Positions 46,336 to 54,909 of a stretch of DNA of 64,000 nt are shown here, one piece after another. The first letter of the stretch is position 1; every line of letters starts with the position of its first letter. The notes beneath the pieces were generated by a model. It worked only from the letters and a program-made list of their open reading frames with translations. It did no database searches and was not told the DNA's origin. The DNA lies in assembly GCA_002419055.1 (NCBI GenBank), contig DIFI01000009.1:62001-126000 (forward strand). The letters run 5' to 3'. Source of the DNA: Peptococcaceae bacterium UBA5752 (GTDB taxonomy: Bacteria; Bacillota; Dehalobacteriia; UBA4068). The position numbers and the translations under genes are program-made.

Positions 46336-46573
46336 ATATGAAAATTACGCAGACTGCACTAAAGGTGAATACAGCAAAAGCGTATTTTTTGGTTATTTGC
46401 TCCACGCTTTACGGCTATAGAAGTCTACAGCTGCCCTTTTACACGGGTGTAATTATTCGTGATAATAATACTTTTTGACCGGACATGACCTTGTAAATAT
46501 ATATCCCCAGGGGTATGGACAAGCCGATCAGCAATAAGATAAAAACAATTTCCTCAATCACAATTCTGCTCAT
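46336..46573 (-). pseudogene. kdpA: 5' end of kdpA, degenerate remnant
   Basis: From an ATG at 46573 the frame reads MSRIVIEEIVFILLLIGLSI, then PLGIYIYKVMSGQKVLLSRIITPV and a stop. This matches the KdpA N-terminus (membrane span, PLG.Y..KV..G, L.P.E). After a frame change the next conserved piece, KKYAFAVFTFSAVCVIFIF, is recognisable and then joins kdpE sequence. The K+-binding core of KdpA is gone. Confidence 0.7.
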
Positions 46574-46655
46574 AATCTCTCACCTTTGGCCAATACGTAA
46601 AACAGATAGATAAGCAGAGGGCGATGACCGCTGCCACTGTCAGCACAACATTCAT
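46570..46655 (-). pseudogene. kdpF: kdpF remnant with a frameshift
   Basis: The start reads MNVVLTVAAVIA. After a frame change it ends LIYLFYVLAKGERL, as in KdpF, the roughly 30-aa membrane peptide of the Kdp potassium pump. Its stop overlaps the kdpA ATG (ATGA), the usual kdpF-kdpA coupling. It is non-functional as written. Confidence 0.6.
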
Positions 46656-47024
46656 AAACAGATCACTCCATTCTTCTTGCTTGCTCCTCTTACTTTATTA
46701 AGTAAACCAGCGGTTGTTGAGACTCATCCGGTGATTTTACTATAATTGTTTTCCGAAAAAGACGGTGTGAAGGAATAAGAATTATAAATAAATAAAACGT
46801 AAAGATGAACTTTAAAAAGGATTTACCGTGAAAAAACTTATATATTTGTTTATTCATGCCACAAAAAGGTGGTCCTTTTTGTATGTGTTTTTGTTTCAGA
46901 TAGGTGCTGAATAATCTGTCGGATATGGTATTCTTGCTGGGGTATTTGTTGTTATTTGCTTAAAGGTATTGGCTATTATAGCAGAGAAGAACCACTGCAA
47001 ACCAAATTTGCGGAGGTTTAAATA
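46656..47024. other. Intergenic region between the kdp remnant and the next gene
   Basis: This stretch of about 370 nt holds the former kdp upstream region (minus strand; AGAGGAGCAAGCAAGAAG before kdpF) and a perfect 9-bp hairpin ACAAAAAGG/CCTTTTTGT (46861-46882, loop TGGT) that may act as a terminator. I looked for a c-di-AMP riboswitch, which often controls kdp, and saw no convincing match. No gene recognised. Confidence 0.4.
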
Positions 47025-47327
47025 ATGCTTCAAAGGTATTCTTTTTTTAAGGTAGTTGGCGGGGTATTTATAATCATTTTGATCTCTACAATGGTCTGGT
47101 TCCTTGCCGGCGGTGCTGACTATTGTTGTAACCGTTTATATCTTCGTCGCCAAAATCAGATTGAATTGTTGGAAAACCAACAACAGCTTTTATCTGAGGC
47201 ATTATGTAATTATTATATTGGAACAGGGGATTACATCACTACCGCAAATTTAATAGGACAAGTTCGGCAAACTCAAGATTCAATAAATTCTATTGAATGG
47301 CAGATAGAGATTGCAGAAGATTTTTAA
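47025..47327 (+). CDS. Small single-span protein with coiled-coil tail, unknown function
   Basis: The 100-aa protein starts after a GCGGAGG site. It has one membrane span (about residues 10-29), then a Gln/Leu-rich helical region (RRQNQIELLENQQQLLSEAL ... QVRQTQDSINSIEWQIEIA) likely to form a coiled coil outside the membrane. Two adjacent Cys (YCCN) follow the span. I recognise no family. Confidence 0.55.
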   Translation: MLQRYSFFKVVGGVFIIILISTMVWFLAGGADYCCNRLYLRRQNQIELLENQQQLLSEALCNYYIGTGDYITTANLIGQVRQTQDSINSIEWQIEIAEDF

Positions 47328-47389
47328 TTTAATCGGCTTGCTTGTATAACTTATAAATTAAAGATAATATTAAATATATACTTGAATTT

Positions 47390-47410
47390 ATGATATAATT
47401 GTGATATCAT
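47390..47410 (+). promoter_or_regulatory. Inverted repeat overlapping a TATAAT upstream of the SPFH gene
   Basis: ATGATAT (47390-47396) and ATATCAT (47404-47410) are exact inverted copies separated by 7 nt. A -10-like TATAAT lies at 47394-47399. The site is about 55 nt before the SPFH gene. It could be an operator, perhaps for the small ribbon-helix-helix protein encoded just after that gene; this link is inference. Confidence 0.4.
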
Positions 47411-47462
47411 AATCATACCAATTTGTACTGAAAAATTATGCAGTGACTTTAGGAGGATTTTA

Positions 47463-48356
47463 ATGGATAAGGAAAATAAACTAATTGCAGAAAAACCTGT
47501 TTGGAAAATTAACGGCTTTCTTGGTTTAATTTTAGTCTTGGTTTTTTTGGGGTTGAGCATCTACTGCTTTTATTTACTTGCAGTTATCGAAGGAGTACAG
47601 TCTGCTACCCCTTATATTGCAGGTGCTATTATCAGTATGATCATTTTCATTATATTGGCTACCGGATTAGTAATTATTCAACCAAATACTGCTGCGGTAG
47701 TGGTCTTCTTCGGTAAATATATTGGCTGCATTCGTCAAAACGGTATATGGCTCACCGTACCTTTTTCGACTAATAAAAAAGTTTCACTGCGGATACGTAA
47801 CTTTAACAGTGAAAAGCTTAAAGTAAATGATATTAACGGTAACCCAATAGATATAGCCGCTGTGATTGTTTTTCGGGTAATCGATTCCGCCAAAGCTCTA
47901 CTTGATGTAAACAATTACGAGGAATTTGTTGAGATCCAAAGTGAAACATCGTTGCGTCATGTAGCCGCGCAATACCCCTATGATAACTATGACGAGGGCT
48001 TCTCGCTGCGTTCCAATGCCGATGAAGTATCGGCTCAGCTGATGCAAGAAACAGCTGCTCGGTTGAATTTAGCGGGAGTCGAGGTAATAGAAGCACGTCT
48101 GACGCACCTTGCCTATGCAACAGAGATCGCCAGCGCTATGCTCCAGCGTCAACAGGCTTCGGCAATATTGGCGGCACGGCGGATTATTGTTGACGGCGCT
48201 GTTGGTATGGCGACGATGGCTATTGAAGATTTGCAAAAGCATAGTTCGCTTGAGCTGGATGATGAGCGCAAGATTAATATGATTAACAACATTATGGTTA
48301 CGATCATCTCTGATCGTTCATCGCAGCCCGTAATCAATGTTGGGAGTATGTATTAA
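47463..48356 (+). CDS. SPFH/Band 7 (stomatin/flotillin-like) membrane protein
   Basis: The 297-aa protein has two N-terminal hydrophobic segments (about residues 17-38 and 48-72), followed by an SPFH domain (VIIQPNTAAVVVFFGKYIGC ... AAVIVFRVIDSAKALLDVNNYEEFVEIQ) and a helical region (EIASAMLQRQQASAILAARR). SPFH proteins oligomerise in membrane microdomains and often pair with proteases or regulators. A GTGACTTTAGGAGG site precedes the ATG. A ribbon-helix-helix gene follows after 3 nt. Confidence 0.88.
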   Translation: MDKENKLIAEKPVWKINGFLGLILVLVFLGLSIYCFYLLAVIEGVQSATPYIAGAIISMIIFIILATGLVIIQPNTAAVVVFFGKYIGCIRQNGIWLTVPFSTNKKVSLRIRNFNSEKLKVNDINGNPIDIAAVIVFRVIDSAKALLDVNNYEEFVEIQSETSLRHVAAQYPYDNYDEGFSLRSNADEVSAQLMQETAARLNLAGVEVIEARLTHLAYATEIASAMLQRQQASAILAARRIIVDGAVGMATMAIEDLQKHSSLELDDERKINMINNIMVTIISDRSSQPVINVGSMY

Positions 48357-48359
48357 GCA

Positions 48360-48527
48360 ATGAGTGGACGTAAGAGCTTTCCGTTGCGAATCGACAGCGA
48401 TATCTATAAAGCTATCGAAGGCTGGGCTGCTGATGAACTTCGCAGTGTTAACGGCCATATCGAGTATTTATTGCGGGAAGCATTGAAAAAATCAGGACGA
48501 CTGCCGAAAGACAAGGAACGGTCTTAA
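48360..48527 (+). CDS. Arc-like ribbon-helix-helix DNA-binding protein
   Basis: This 55-aa gene starts at the ATG at 48360, 3 nt after the SPFH stop. The pattern SFPLRIDSDIYKAIEGWA ... SVNGHIEYLLREALKKSGR fits a ribbon-helix-helix fold (a beta strand with polar DNA-reading residues, then two helices). A GGGAGTATG sequence inside the SPFH end may be its ribosome site. Pairing of SPFH genes with Arc-type small proteins also occurs in other Gram-positive bacteria. It probably binds DNA, perhaps to autoregulate. Confidence 0.75.
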   Translation: MSGRKSFPLRIDSDIYKAIEGWAADELRSVNGHIEYLLREALKKSGRLPKDKERS

Positions 48528-48538
48528 TTGACCGTTCC
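48515..48538 (+). terminator. Terminator overlapping the ribbon-helix-helix stop codon
   Basis: GGAACGGTC and GACCGTTCC form a perfect 9-bp stem with loop TTAATT, which includes the stop codon. ATTTTAA follows. Confidence 0.7.
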
Positions 48539-48599
48539 ATTTTAACCTGTTTTCTGGATGTTATTAACGAAATATCTAATGATATTTTAACTCCGATTT

Positions 48600-48628
48600 T
48601 TGCACAAAAAGCAGATTTATGTTATAAT
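48600..48628 (+). promoter_or_regulatory. Predicted sigma-A promoter of map
   Basis: TTGCAC (48600-48605), a 17-nt spacer ending in TGT, and TATAAT (48623-48628) form a near-consensus promoter with an extended -10, about 32 nt before the map ATG. Confidence 0.75.
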
Positions 48629-48660
48629 ATTCCGAAATTAATTATTTTTGGAGGCTATTA

Positions 48661-49410
48661 ATGATAATAACGACTGCAGCAGAAATGGATGCTATGCGTG
48701 AAATCGGACATATAGTGGCAATCACACTACGTAAGATGGGTGAGCAAGTAAAACCAGGCATTACAACAAAGGAACTAGATGAATATGGACGTCAAATAAT
48801 GGAGAGCTACGGCGCAAAATCGGCTCCGATTTTCTGCTACGAATTTCCCGGCCATACTTGCATCAGCGTCAACGAGGTGGTAGCGCATGGTATCCCATCG
48901 GACAGGATTATTCAAGCCGGTGATACTGTTAACATTGACGTCTCTGCAATTAAAGATGGATTTTTCAGTGATACTGCGACTACATTTGTCGTGCCGCCGG
49001 TTAAGCATAGTACGGAGAAGCTGCTTGCTTGTTGCAAGTCAACACTCGATAAAGCTATTGCTGCCGCTTGTGATGGTTTTCCTTTAAGTGGCATTGGGTT
49101 AATCGTAGAAAAGGAAGCCCATAAGCAAGGATATAATACTATTCGTAATTTATGCGGACATGGTGTTGGCCGTTCGCTTCATGATGATCCTGAGAGTATA
49201 TATAACTATCATGAGAAGCGTGACAAACGTTTGCTCAAATCGGGGATGGTATTGGCGATCGAACCGTTCATATCAGAGGGCGATGATTACGTGCTTGAGG
49301 AAAATGATGGTTGGACGCTAAAAACACCTCATAATCATAATGTCGCTCAATTCGAACACACTGTTGTTGTGACTGACGGAGATCCCATCATTCTTACTGT
49401 TGAAAACTAA
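48661..49410 (+). CDS. map: Methionine aminopeptidase type I
   Basis: Map removes the initiator methionine from nascent proteins. The 249-aa protein has the five metal ligands of M24A enzymes: Asp in NIDVSA, Asp in FFSDTATTF, His in GHGVGRSLHDDP, Glu in IEPF and Glu in FEHTVVVT; His in VVAHGIPSD is the substrate-binding residue. A TTTTTGGAGGCTATT site precedes the ATG. It stands apart from the ribosomal-protein operon where map is often found, so the genome may have a second copy. Confidence 0.94.
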   Translation: MIITTAAEMDAMREIGHIVAITLRKMGEQVKPGITTKELDEYGRQIMESYGAKSAPIFCYEFPGHTCISVNEVVAHGIPSDRIIQAGDTVNIDVSAIKDGFFSDTATTFVVPPVKHSTEKLLACCKSTLDKAIAAACDGFPLSGIGLIVEKEAHKQGYNTIRNLCGHGVGRSLHDDPESIYNYHEKRDKRLLKSGMVLAIEPFISEGDDYVLEENDGWTLKTPHNHNVAQFEHTVVVTDGDPIILTVEN

Positions 49411-49427
49411 AAAATGGGGTTATTAAT

Positions 49428-49928
49428 ATGTTAAACGTTGATTTTGAATTACCGCAAATACCTCGCAGCAAAATGGAAATTATCTGCGAAGTATTGTCTA
49501 TAGTTGGTTTAATACTTGCACTGGTAATGATATTTAGTCAATATGCCGTCTTACCGGATGTGATTCCCAGTCATTTTGGCCCCAATGGTGTGCCGGATGA
49601 TTGGAGTAGCAAAAGTGATATCTTCTTTTTTGCCGGTGTTATGGTTTTAATTTACATAATAGTGACAATATCACGATTTTTTCCTAAGATGATAAATATC
49701 AACGTGACGATCACTAAAAAAAATGCTGTCCCAGTACTTTCAATCATATTTGCGGGATTGTCTTTGACCAAGCTGATTTGCATTTGGATGTTTTTCTATA
49801 TTGCCTATGGTATGATTGAAACAGCTAAAGGTAATGCCAACGGCATTGGTATTTTAATTTGGGTTTTTGTTGCCGCTTTGCTAGTAACCGTGCTAGGTAT
49901 TCATATTACCAGTAAAAAAGTTACTTAG
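49428..49928 (+). CDS. DUF1648 domain membrane protein
   Basis: The 166-aa protein has four membrane segments. Between the first and second lies the DUF1648 signature (LPDVIPSHFGPNGVPDDWSSK). The family includes SdpI-like immunity proteins and small membrane proteins of unknown role; the C-terminal SdpI domain is not evident here. It lies 17 nt after map and ends at a strong bidirectional terminator. Confidence 0.8.
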   Translation: MLNVDFELPQIPRSKMEIICEVLSIVGLILALVMIFSQYAVLPDVIPSHFGPNGVPDDWSSKSDIFFFAGVMVLIYIIVTISRFFPKMININVTITKKNAVPVLSIIFAGLSLTKLICIWMFFYIAYGMIETAKGNANGIGILIWVFVAALLVTVLGIHITSKKVT

Positions 49929-49943
49929 TAAAACAATCTAATA

Positions 49944-49972
49944 AAAAAAGGCCGCTAGTAGCGGCCTTTTTT
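49944..49972. terminator. Strong bidirectional intrinsic terminator
   Basis: AAAAAAGGCCGCT and AGCGGCCTTTTTT form a perfect 13-bp stem with loop AGT. A-run and T-run flanks serve both the map-DUF1648 unit and the convergent cls gene. Confidence 0.9.
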
Positions 49973-49985
49973 ATTATATATGGTT

Positions 49986-51524
49986 TTACATCAAAGGAGA
50001 TATTAAACGGATTACTTCTTGGATTAGACGCGTAAAAAGATTGTGTTTGCAATCCTCTCTTTGAACAAGATACGAATTACTAACGGTTTCTAATATATCT
50101 TTTTTTATTTCGGGTATTATTTTGCTGTTATAGAGACGAACGGCGCATTCAAAATGCAGATAAAAACTGCGGTAATCTAGGTTTAATGTACCAACTACTG
50201 CAGTTTTGTCATCAGAAATAATTGATTTGCTATGAACGAAACCTTTTTTATATTCATAAACCTTAACTCCGCCTCTGATAAGTTCCCTATAATAGGAGCG
50301 GTTTGCAATGTGGGTTATATATTTGTCCCAGTGTCCGGGTGTGATAATCCTTACATCTACGCCGCTTTTTGCCGCCAGTTTTAATGCGGTTAACATATTA
50401 TCATCGGGAATTAAATAGGGTGTAGTTATAAATACATACTGTTTAGCGTTATTGATAATTTGAAGATAGACTTGTTCTCCGATATTTTCCTCACCAATAG
50501 GGTTGTCACAAAACGGTTGGATGAAACCATCATTAGGATATTCTTTAAAATCATTAACAGGTGGAAGATATACAGTTAACTGCTCAGAGAAATTTAGACT
50601 AAAACTCCACATTTGGAGGAACATCAACACAAAACTGCGGACAGCAAGTCCTTTAATCATTATGCCGGTATCTTTCCAATATCCTAACGGAGATTTAAGA
50701 TTAATATATTCGTCAGCTAAATTGATGCCTCCGGTAAAAGCAACCTTGCCGTCAATGACAGTAATTTTCCGATGATCTCTATTATTTTGAATAACGCTCA
50801 AAAAGGGGCGGAAAGGGTTAAAAGCACTACATTCAATACCCATAGCTCTTAATTGCTGTGGATAATCCGCAGGTAGGCGGTTAAAACAACCAAAATCATC
50901 GTAGAGTATGCGCACCTTAATGCCGACGGCAGCTTTTTGACGCAAAATATCGAGTATGGCATTCCACATTACACCTTCCTCGATAACATAGTATTCCATG
51001 AATATATATTTTTCAGCTTTATTTATTTCATCTATTAAGCTCTTAAACATGGTTTTGCCCTGAGAAAAATACTCATACTCAGTGTGGTTGTAAACGGGGA
51101 AACCGGCAAATTGTTGCAAAAAATTAATCTGTGTTGCTAACTCTGTAGCCTTGTTTTTTGCTGTATCCAGGGCAAAAGGGTTATTGTTTAATAGAGAGTT
51201 GCTCTGCTGCACCATCGTCATAAAGCGACGGCTAAAGTGATGAGTTGATGATTGAATTCGGTATAGTAAATATAATAAACCACCAAACACAGGGAAGATC
51301 AAAATTAAGAAAATCCAAGTTAGTTTATATGGGTGTTTTTCTCTTGGGCTGCCGACAATATACAGCGCCACAAACAGACTGATCAGTGTTAACGCCACGT
51401 TAATCCAGGAAGACAATGCGTTAGTGCTTTCAATAATATAAATTAAAGCAGCTATTTGGATAAGCAGCAGTATTATAACTAAGAGACGGTGTCTTAATAA
51501 ACTACGCAATAAATTTTTTTGCAT
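49986..51524 (-). CDS. cls: Cardiolipin synthase
   Basis: This phospholipase-D-superfamily membrane enzyme condenses phosphatidylglycerol to cardiolipin. The 512-aa protein has two N-terminal membrane segments (about residues 10-60), a PLDc_N domain (PREKHPYKLTWIFLILIFPV) and two HKD motifs: HRKITVIDGKVAFTGG and HSKSIISDDKTAVVGTLN. An AGAGGAATTC site precedes the ATG. It works downstream of PgsA, also in the window. Confidence 0.95.
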   Translation of the reverse strand: MQKNLLRSLLRHRLLVIILLLIQIAALIYIIESTNALSSWINVALTLISLFVALYIVGSPREKHPYKLTWIFLILIFPVFGGLLYLLYRIQSSTHHFSRRFMTMVQQSNSLLNNNPFALDTAKNKATELATQINFLQQFAGFPVYNHTEYEYFSQGKTMFKSLIDEINKAEKYIFMEYYVIEEGVMWNAILDILRQKAAVGIKVRILYDDFGCFNRLPADYPQQLRAMGIECSAFNPFRPFLSVIQNNRDHRKITVIDGKVAFTGGINLADEYINLKSPLGYWKDTGIMIKGLAVRSFVLMFLQMWSFSLNFSEQLTVYLPPVNDFKEYPNDGFIQPFCDNPIGEENIGEQVYLQIINNAKQYVFITTPYLIPDDNMLTALKLAAKSGVDVRIITPGHWDKYITHIANRSYYRELIRGGVKVYEYKKGFVHSKSIISDDKTAVVGTLNLDYRSFYLHFECAVRLYNSKIIPEIKKDILETVSNSYLVQREDCKHNLFTRLIQEVIRLISPLM

Positions 51525-51601
51525 TACCGAATTCCTCTCTGTTTTAAGTATATTAGTTTATATGTATTGGGATTCGGTGTTGTTTGTTAGGTAAATAGCT
51601 A

Positions 51602-52147
51602 TTAATTATTGACTGATCTAATTTTTCTTAATGGTTTCTTTTTATACAACAGCGTACTCAGTATTTTGCCGATCGAAAAACCTATAATAGCTGCCAACAA
51701 TATAATAAATAGTTTGAGCAGGGCGGTGGAGATGCAGATATCAATTCCGAAATTATTGATGATAACCAGGTTGGCAATAAAAGCTATAATGGCTAACGTA
51801 AATGCAGGAAAGATATTGCCGCCACGAATTATTAATGTTATAAAAGCTGAGGAGATGAGAACGGCTATGAAAAAGATTATTAATGGTCCTCCGATAGACC
51901 GCGTTACGTCGACCTTTCCGAAGTAGGCAATGATACTCCAAATCAGGCAACCAAATGCAATAATCAGTGCGCAATTAATTAGACCTAATGTTACCAGAGG
52001 TAAGATACGTATTTTTTTAAGGGTACGACGGCGCTTGTTTGCCGGTGGTTTTGAGGGTTGTTGTTTTTGTAGCTTTATCGCATTAACTGAATTGATGCGA
52101 TCTCTATTAGAAGCCAACAGGTCATTAACGTTGGAATAACCTTTCAT
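51602..52147 (-). CDS. Four-span membrane protein of unknown function
   Basis: I chose the ATG at 52147 (MKGYSNVND), 9 nt after GAGG; the ATG at 52153 is too close to that site. The 181-aa protein has a basic, Pro/Lys-rich cytoplasmic N-terminus (about 50 residues) and four hydrophobic segments, with a charged C-terminus (KKKPLRKIRS). It could be a member of the TIGR04086/YrzE-type small membrane proteins, but I cannot confirm this. It is transcribed towards cls. Confidence 0.6.
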   Translation of the reverse strand: MKGYSNVNDLLASNRDRINSVNAIKLQKQQPSKPPANKRRRTLKKIRILPLVTLGLINCALIIAFGCLIWSIIAYFGKVDVTRSIGGPLIIFFIAVLISSAFITLIIRGGNIFPAFTLAIIAFIANLVIINNFGIDICISTALLKLFIILLAAIIGFSIGKILSTLLYKKKPLRKIRSVNN

Positions 52148-52216
52148 TATCATTAACCTCTAGTTTCATATTTATTCTTGACTATTTTTCTTCACTATTC
52201 GCGTTTTTTCCTTCTA

Positions 52217-52245
52217 TTGACTGTGATAACTAAAGGTTATATGAT
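52217..52245 (+). promoter_or_regulatory. Predicted promoter of the DUF815 gene
   Basis: TTGACT (52217-52222) and TATGAT (52240-52245) are spaced by 17 nt and lie about 57 nt before the ATG at 52302. Confidence 0.5.
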
Positions 52246-52301
52246 ATAAATGAAGATTATATTTAGTAATCGTCTGATAATGCTGGGAGTGTAACGAAAA
52301 A

Positions 52302-53534
52302 ATGAACAACAACTTAGGTAAACTTATTATTTATAGAAACATCGCTAAGGATCAATTGCTGCTTTTGTATCAGGCTGCTATTGATGATGAGAAGCGCTGG
52401 CCTGATTATTGTCAGATCTTACTGGAGCGAGCCGTAAAGGAGCATATATGCGGAGATGTTTTTGATGCTTGGCTGCTTGATGCCATAATTTGTGATGATA
52501 ATTTCTTCAGCCACGCTGCTGCGGTAGCGCCGCTTAATGATCTGCCGGCTACTTTGTTATCAATCGTCGCCGATGAATTAAATAACTTGGCAGGGTTGGA
52601 TGATAAAATGCCTCAGGCTGCTGATCAGCGCTGGCAAAGTTTATTGTCAAAATTGCCGCCTACCCAATCATTGAATATTGACAACAGTTACTATAACAGT
52701 TTTCGCAGTAATTTTGCTAAAACTTTTCACAATCGCGACGGCGCCGCTGCTACTCGCATGCTGGCTGATTTTTACTACCGTTGCGGTTATGGCGCTATCT
52801 GCCGCCACAATTTCTTTATTTGGGAAGACGGTCTAAAAGGTGTCGATAACAGTGATCCTATTTCTTTTAATCAATTATTTGTTTATGAACGACAAAAACA
52901 GTTGATCCGTGAGCATACCAAAACTTTTGTTGCGGGGGGCATTATTAATAACCTCTTGCTTTACGGTGAAAAGGGTACCGGCAAATCTTCGATGATCAAA
53001 GCTGCTGCCAATTTTTTTGCCGATCAGGGTTTAAAGCTGGTAGCGGTCGATTGTCGATATTGGAGTAGCTTAGGAGAGATATTGCGTATATTGGCCGGCT
53101 ATCGTCAAAGGTTTATCATTTTTCTTGATGATTTTTCATTTGATGCCGATGATAACATTTACCGTGAAATAAAAACTATTATTGAAGGCGGCGTAACAGC
53201 TGCTCCTGCCAATACGGTGATTTATGCTTCCTCTAACCGTCGTCATCTGGTATCAGAAAGCTGGGCTGATCGGCTTCAGCGCAGTGAGGATATGTATATT
53301 GGTGACACAGTGGCAGAAAAACTATCATTGGCCGAACGTTTTGGTATAACAATTACTTTTCCGCCGCCTACTCAAGACGAATATTTAAATATTGTTGATG
53401 GGTTAGCCGCCGCTGTCGGTTTGGAGGTTGAATCTGTTATTCTTCATGCTGAGGCGATCAAATGGGAACGTCGTTATAATTCGCGCAGCGGTAGAACTGC
53501 CAAACAATTCATTACCGATATGCTTAATCGCTAA
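52302..53534 (+). CDS. DUF815 family AAA ATPase
   Basis: The 410-aa protein has an N-terminal helical region and an AAA core with Walker A YGEKGTGKSSM (about residues 224-234), Walker B IIFLDDFSF and an ASSNRRHLV sensor segment, as in DUF815 P-loop proteins widely present in Bacillota and Proteobacteria. The cellular role of the family is not established. The ribosome site is weak (GGGAGTGTAACG). It is a single gene with its own promoter. Confidence 0.88.
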   Translation: MNNNLGKLIIYRNIAKDQLLLLYQAAIDDEKRWPDYCQILLERAVKEHICGDVFDAWLLDAIICDDNFFSHAAAVAPLNDLPATLLSIVADELNNLAGLDDKMPQAADQRWQSLLSKLPPTQSLNIDNSYYNSFRSNFAKTFHNRDGAAATRMLADFYYRCGYGAICRHNFFIWEDGLKGVDNSDPISFNQLFVYERQKQLIREHTKTFVAGGIINNLLLYGEKGTGKSSMIKAAANFFADQGLKLVAVDCRYWSSLGEILRILAGYRQRFIIFLDDFSFDADDNIYREIKTIIEGGVTAAPANTVIYASSNRRHLVSESWADRLQRSEDMYIGDTVAEKLSLAERFGITITFPPPTQDEYLNIVDGLAAAVGLEVESVILHAEAIKWERRYNSRSGRTAKQFITDMLNR

Positions 53535-53605
53535 ATTACAGAGTTTTGCTTATTTTTAAATTATTTTCATAAGAATAATCCATATTATTGATCGGAGTTT
53601 TATTA

Positions 53606-54862
53606 ATGCATTTGCCGCTTGCACTACATCATATATTTCAGCCAACTGTTAAAACACCGGATAAACCCTATACGACACAGCCGGAAAATCTTTGGACACG
53701 CTCGTTTTGCCATATATGTTTACTGGAATTTATGATATTTATATCGGCTCATATGCTGATGCCGACTTTCCCTTTTTATATTAAAAGCCTTGGCGGTAAT
53801 GAGCTGATCGTTGGCTTTGTAGCCGGTGCATATGCCTTTTCCGCTTTAGCGATGCGTCCCTTAGCCGGTTGGATTCTTGATACTAAAAGCCGCAGTAAGC
53901 TATTGATTTATGGTCTGCCGATTGTTGGGCTTATTTTTGTAGCTTATATTTTCATACCTATATTGGCGGTAGCTATTTTGCTGAGAATTGTTCATGGCTT
54001 TGTTTGGTCGGGAGCTACTACAGCTTCTAACACCAATGCTTGTGATATCATACCCCGCACTCGTTTTGCGGAAGGAATGGGATTCTTTGGTATGACCAAC
54101 TCGATCTCTATGGCAATTGCTCCGGCTTTGGGATTGGTTGTGATGAAGGCTCTTGGTTTTAATCTCCTTTTTGTCGCCGCTGCGGCTATGACTGTTGCCA
54201 GTTTTTTAGTAGCGCGACGATTGACCTTCCAACAGGTAACAAATACAACAGTTGCCACCAGTAGTGGAAATTTGTTTTACCGCTTGTTTAATATTGATGC
54301 GCTTCCGGCCTCGGTAGTGGAATTTTTCTCAATGATTAATTATGGCAGCATAAATTCGTTTATCGCACTTTATGCTGCAAAAACCGGGGTAGGTTCCGGG
54401 GGCCTCTTTTTTACCATTATGGCTATCTTTTCGGCGTCTACAAGATTATTCAGCGGTAAATTGACCGATCGACACGGGGAGGCACCTATGGTTTATTTTG
54501 CCAACTTTTCTTATCTTACCGCATTATTGCTGATCGCTTTTGGTAATAGCTTCTTGACATTTTACAGTGCTGCTGTCTGCTTTGGTTTGGGGTTTGGTAC
54601 CAGTATTCCGGCATTACAGGCGATGGCGGTGCGGATAGTGCCGGTACACAGACGCGGTGCGGCTAGCAGTACTTTTCTTTGCTCGTTCGATATTGCGATT
54701 GGTATGGGAGGTATCATAGCCGGCATCCTGGTTACCGCCTTGGGATACCGTACAATGTACGCATTGATGGGTATCAGTACGATAATTTCCATACTTACAT
54801 ATCTGTTATGGGCACGCAAAACTCCCTCTGCTTTTAAAAATGCCCAAAAGCTCAAAGCATAG
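53606..54862 (+). CDS. MFS transporter (first of a tandem pair)
   Basis: I chose the ATG at 53606 (MHLPLALHH), 9 nt after CGGAG, over a TTG at 53588. The 418-aa protein has 12 hydrophobic segments and MFS features (GWILDTKSRSKLL after the second span; GKLTDRHGEAP between the halves). The 40-residue N-terminal extension before the first span is unusual. Its closest visible relative is the next gene, with shared blocks such as LPTFPF/LPTFSF, SLGGNE and RRGAASSTFLC. The substrate is unknown; a multidrug or sugar efflux role would be typical. Confidence 0.87.
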   Translation: MHLPLALHHIFQPTVKTPDKPYTTQPENLWTRSFCHICLLEFMIFISAHMLMPTFPFYIKSLGGNELIVGFVAGAYAFSALAMRPLAGWILDTKSRSKLLIYGLPIVGLIFVAYIFIPILAVAILLRIVHGFVWSGATTASNTNACDIIPRTRFAEGMGFFGMTNSISMAIAPALGLVVMKALGFNLLFVAAAAMTVASFLVARRLTFQQVTNTTVATSSGNLFYRLFNIDALPASVVEFFSMINYGSINSFIALYAAKTGVGSGGLFFTIMAIFSASTRLFSGKLTDRHGEAPMVYFANFSYLTALLLIAFGNSFLTFYSAAVCFGLGFGTSIPALQAMAVRIVPVHRRGAASSTFLCSFDIAIGMGGIIAGILVTALGYRTMYALMGISTIISILTYLLWARKTPSAFKNAQKLKA

Positions 54863-54909
54863 TATAAGTGGCAAATCAATTATCTGCCGATAGCCAGCGG
54901 AGGCCATCT

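Noticed and set aside
46656..46800. c-di-AMP (ydaO) riboswitch in front of the kdp remnant
   Set aside because: It would be expected in front of kdp in Bacillota, but the conserved core could not be recognised; decay after the deletion may have erased it.
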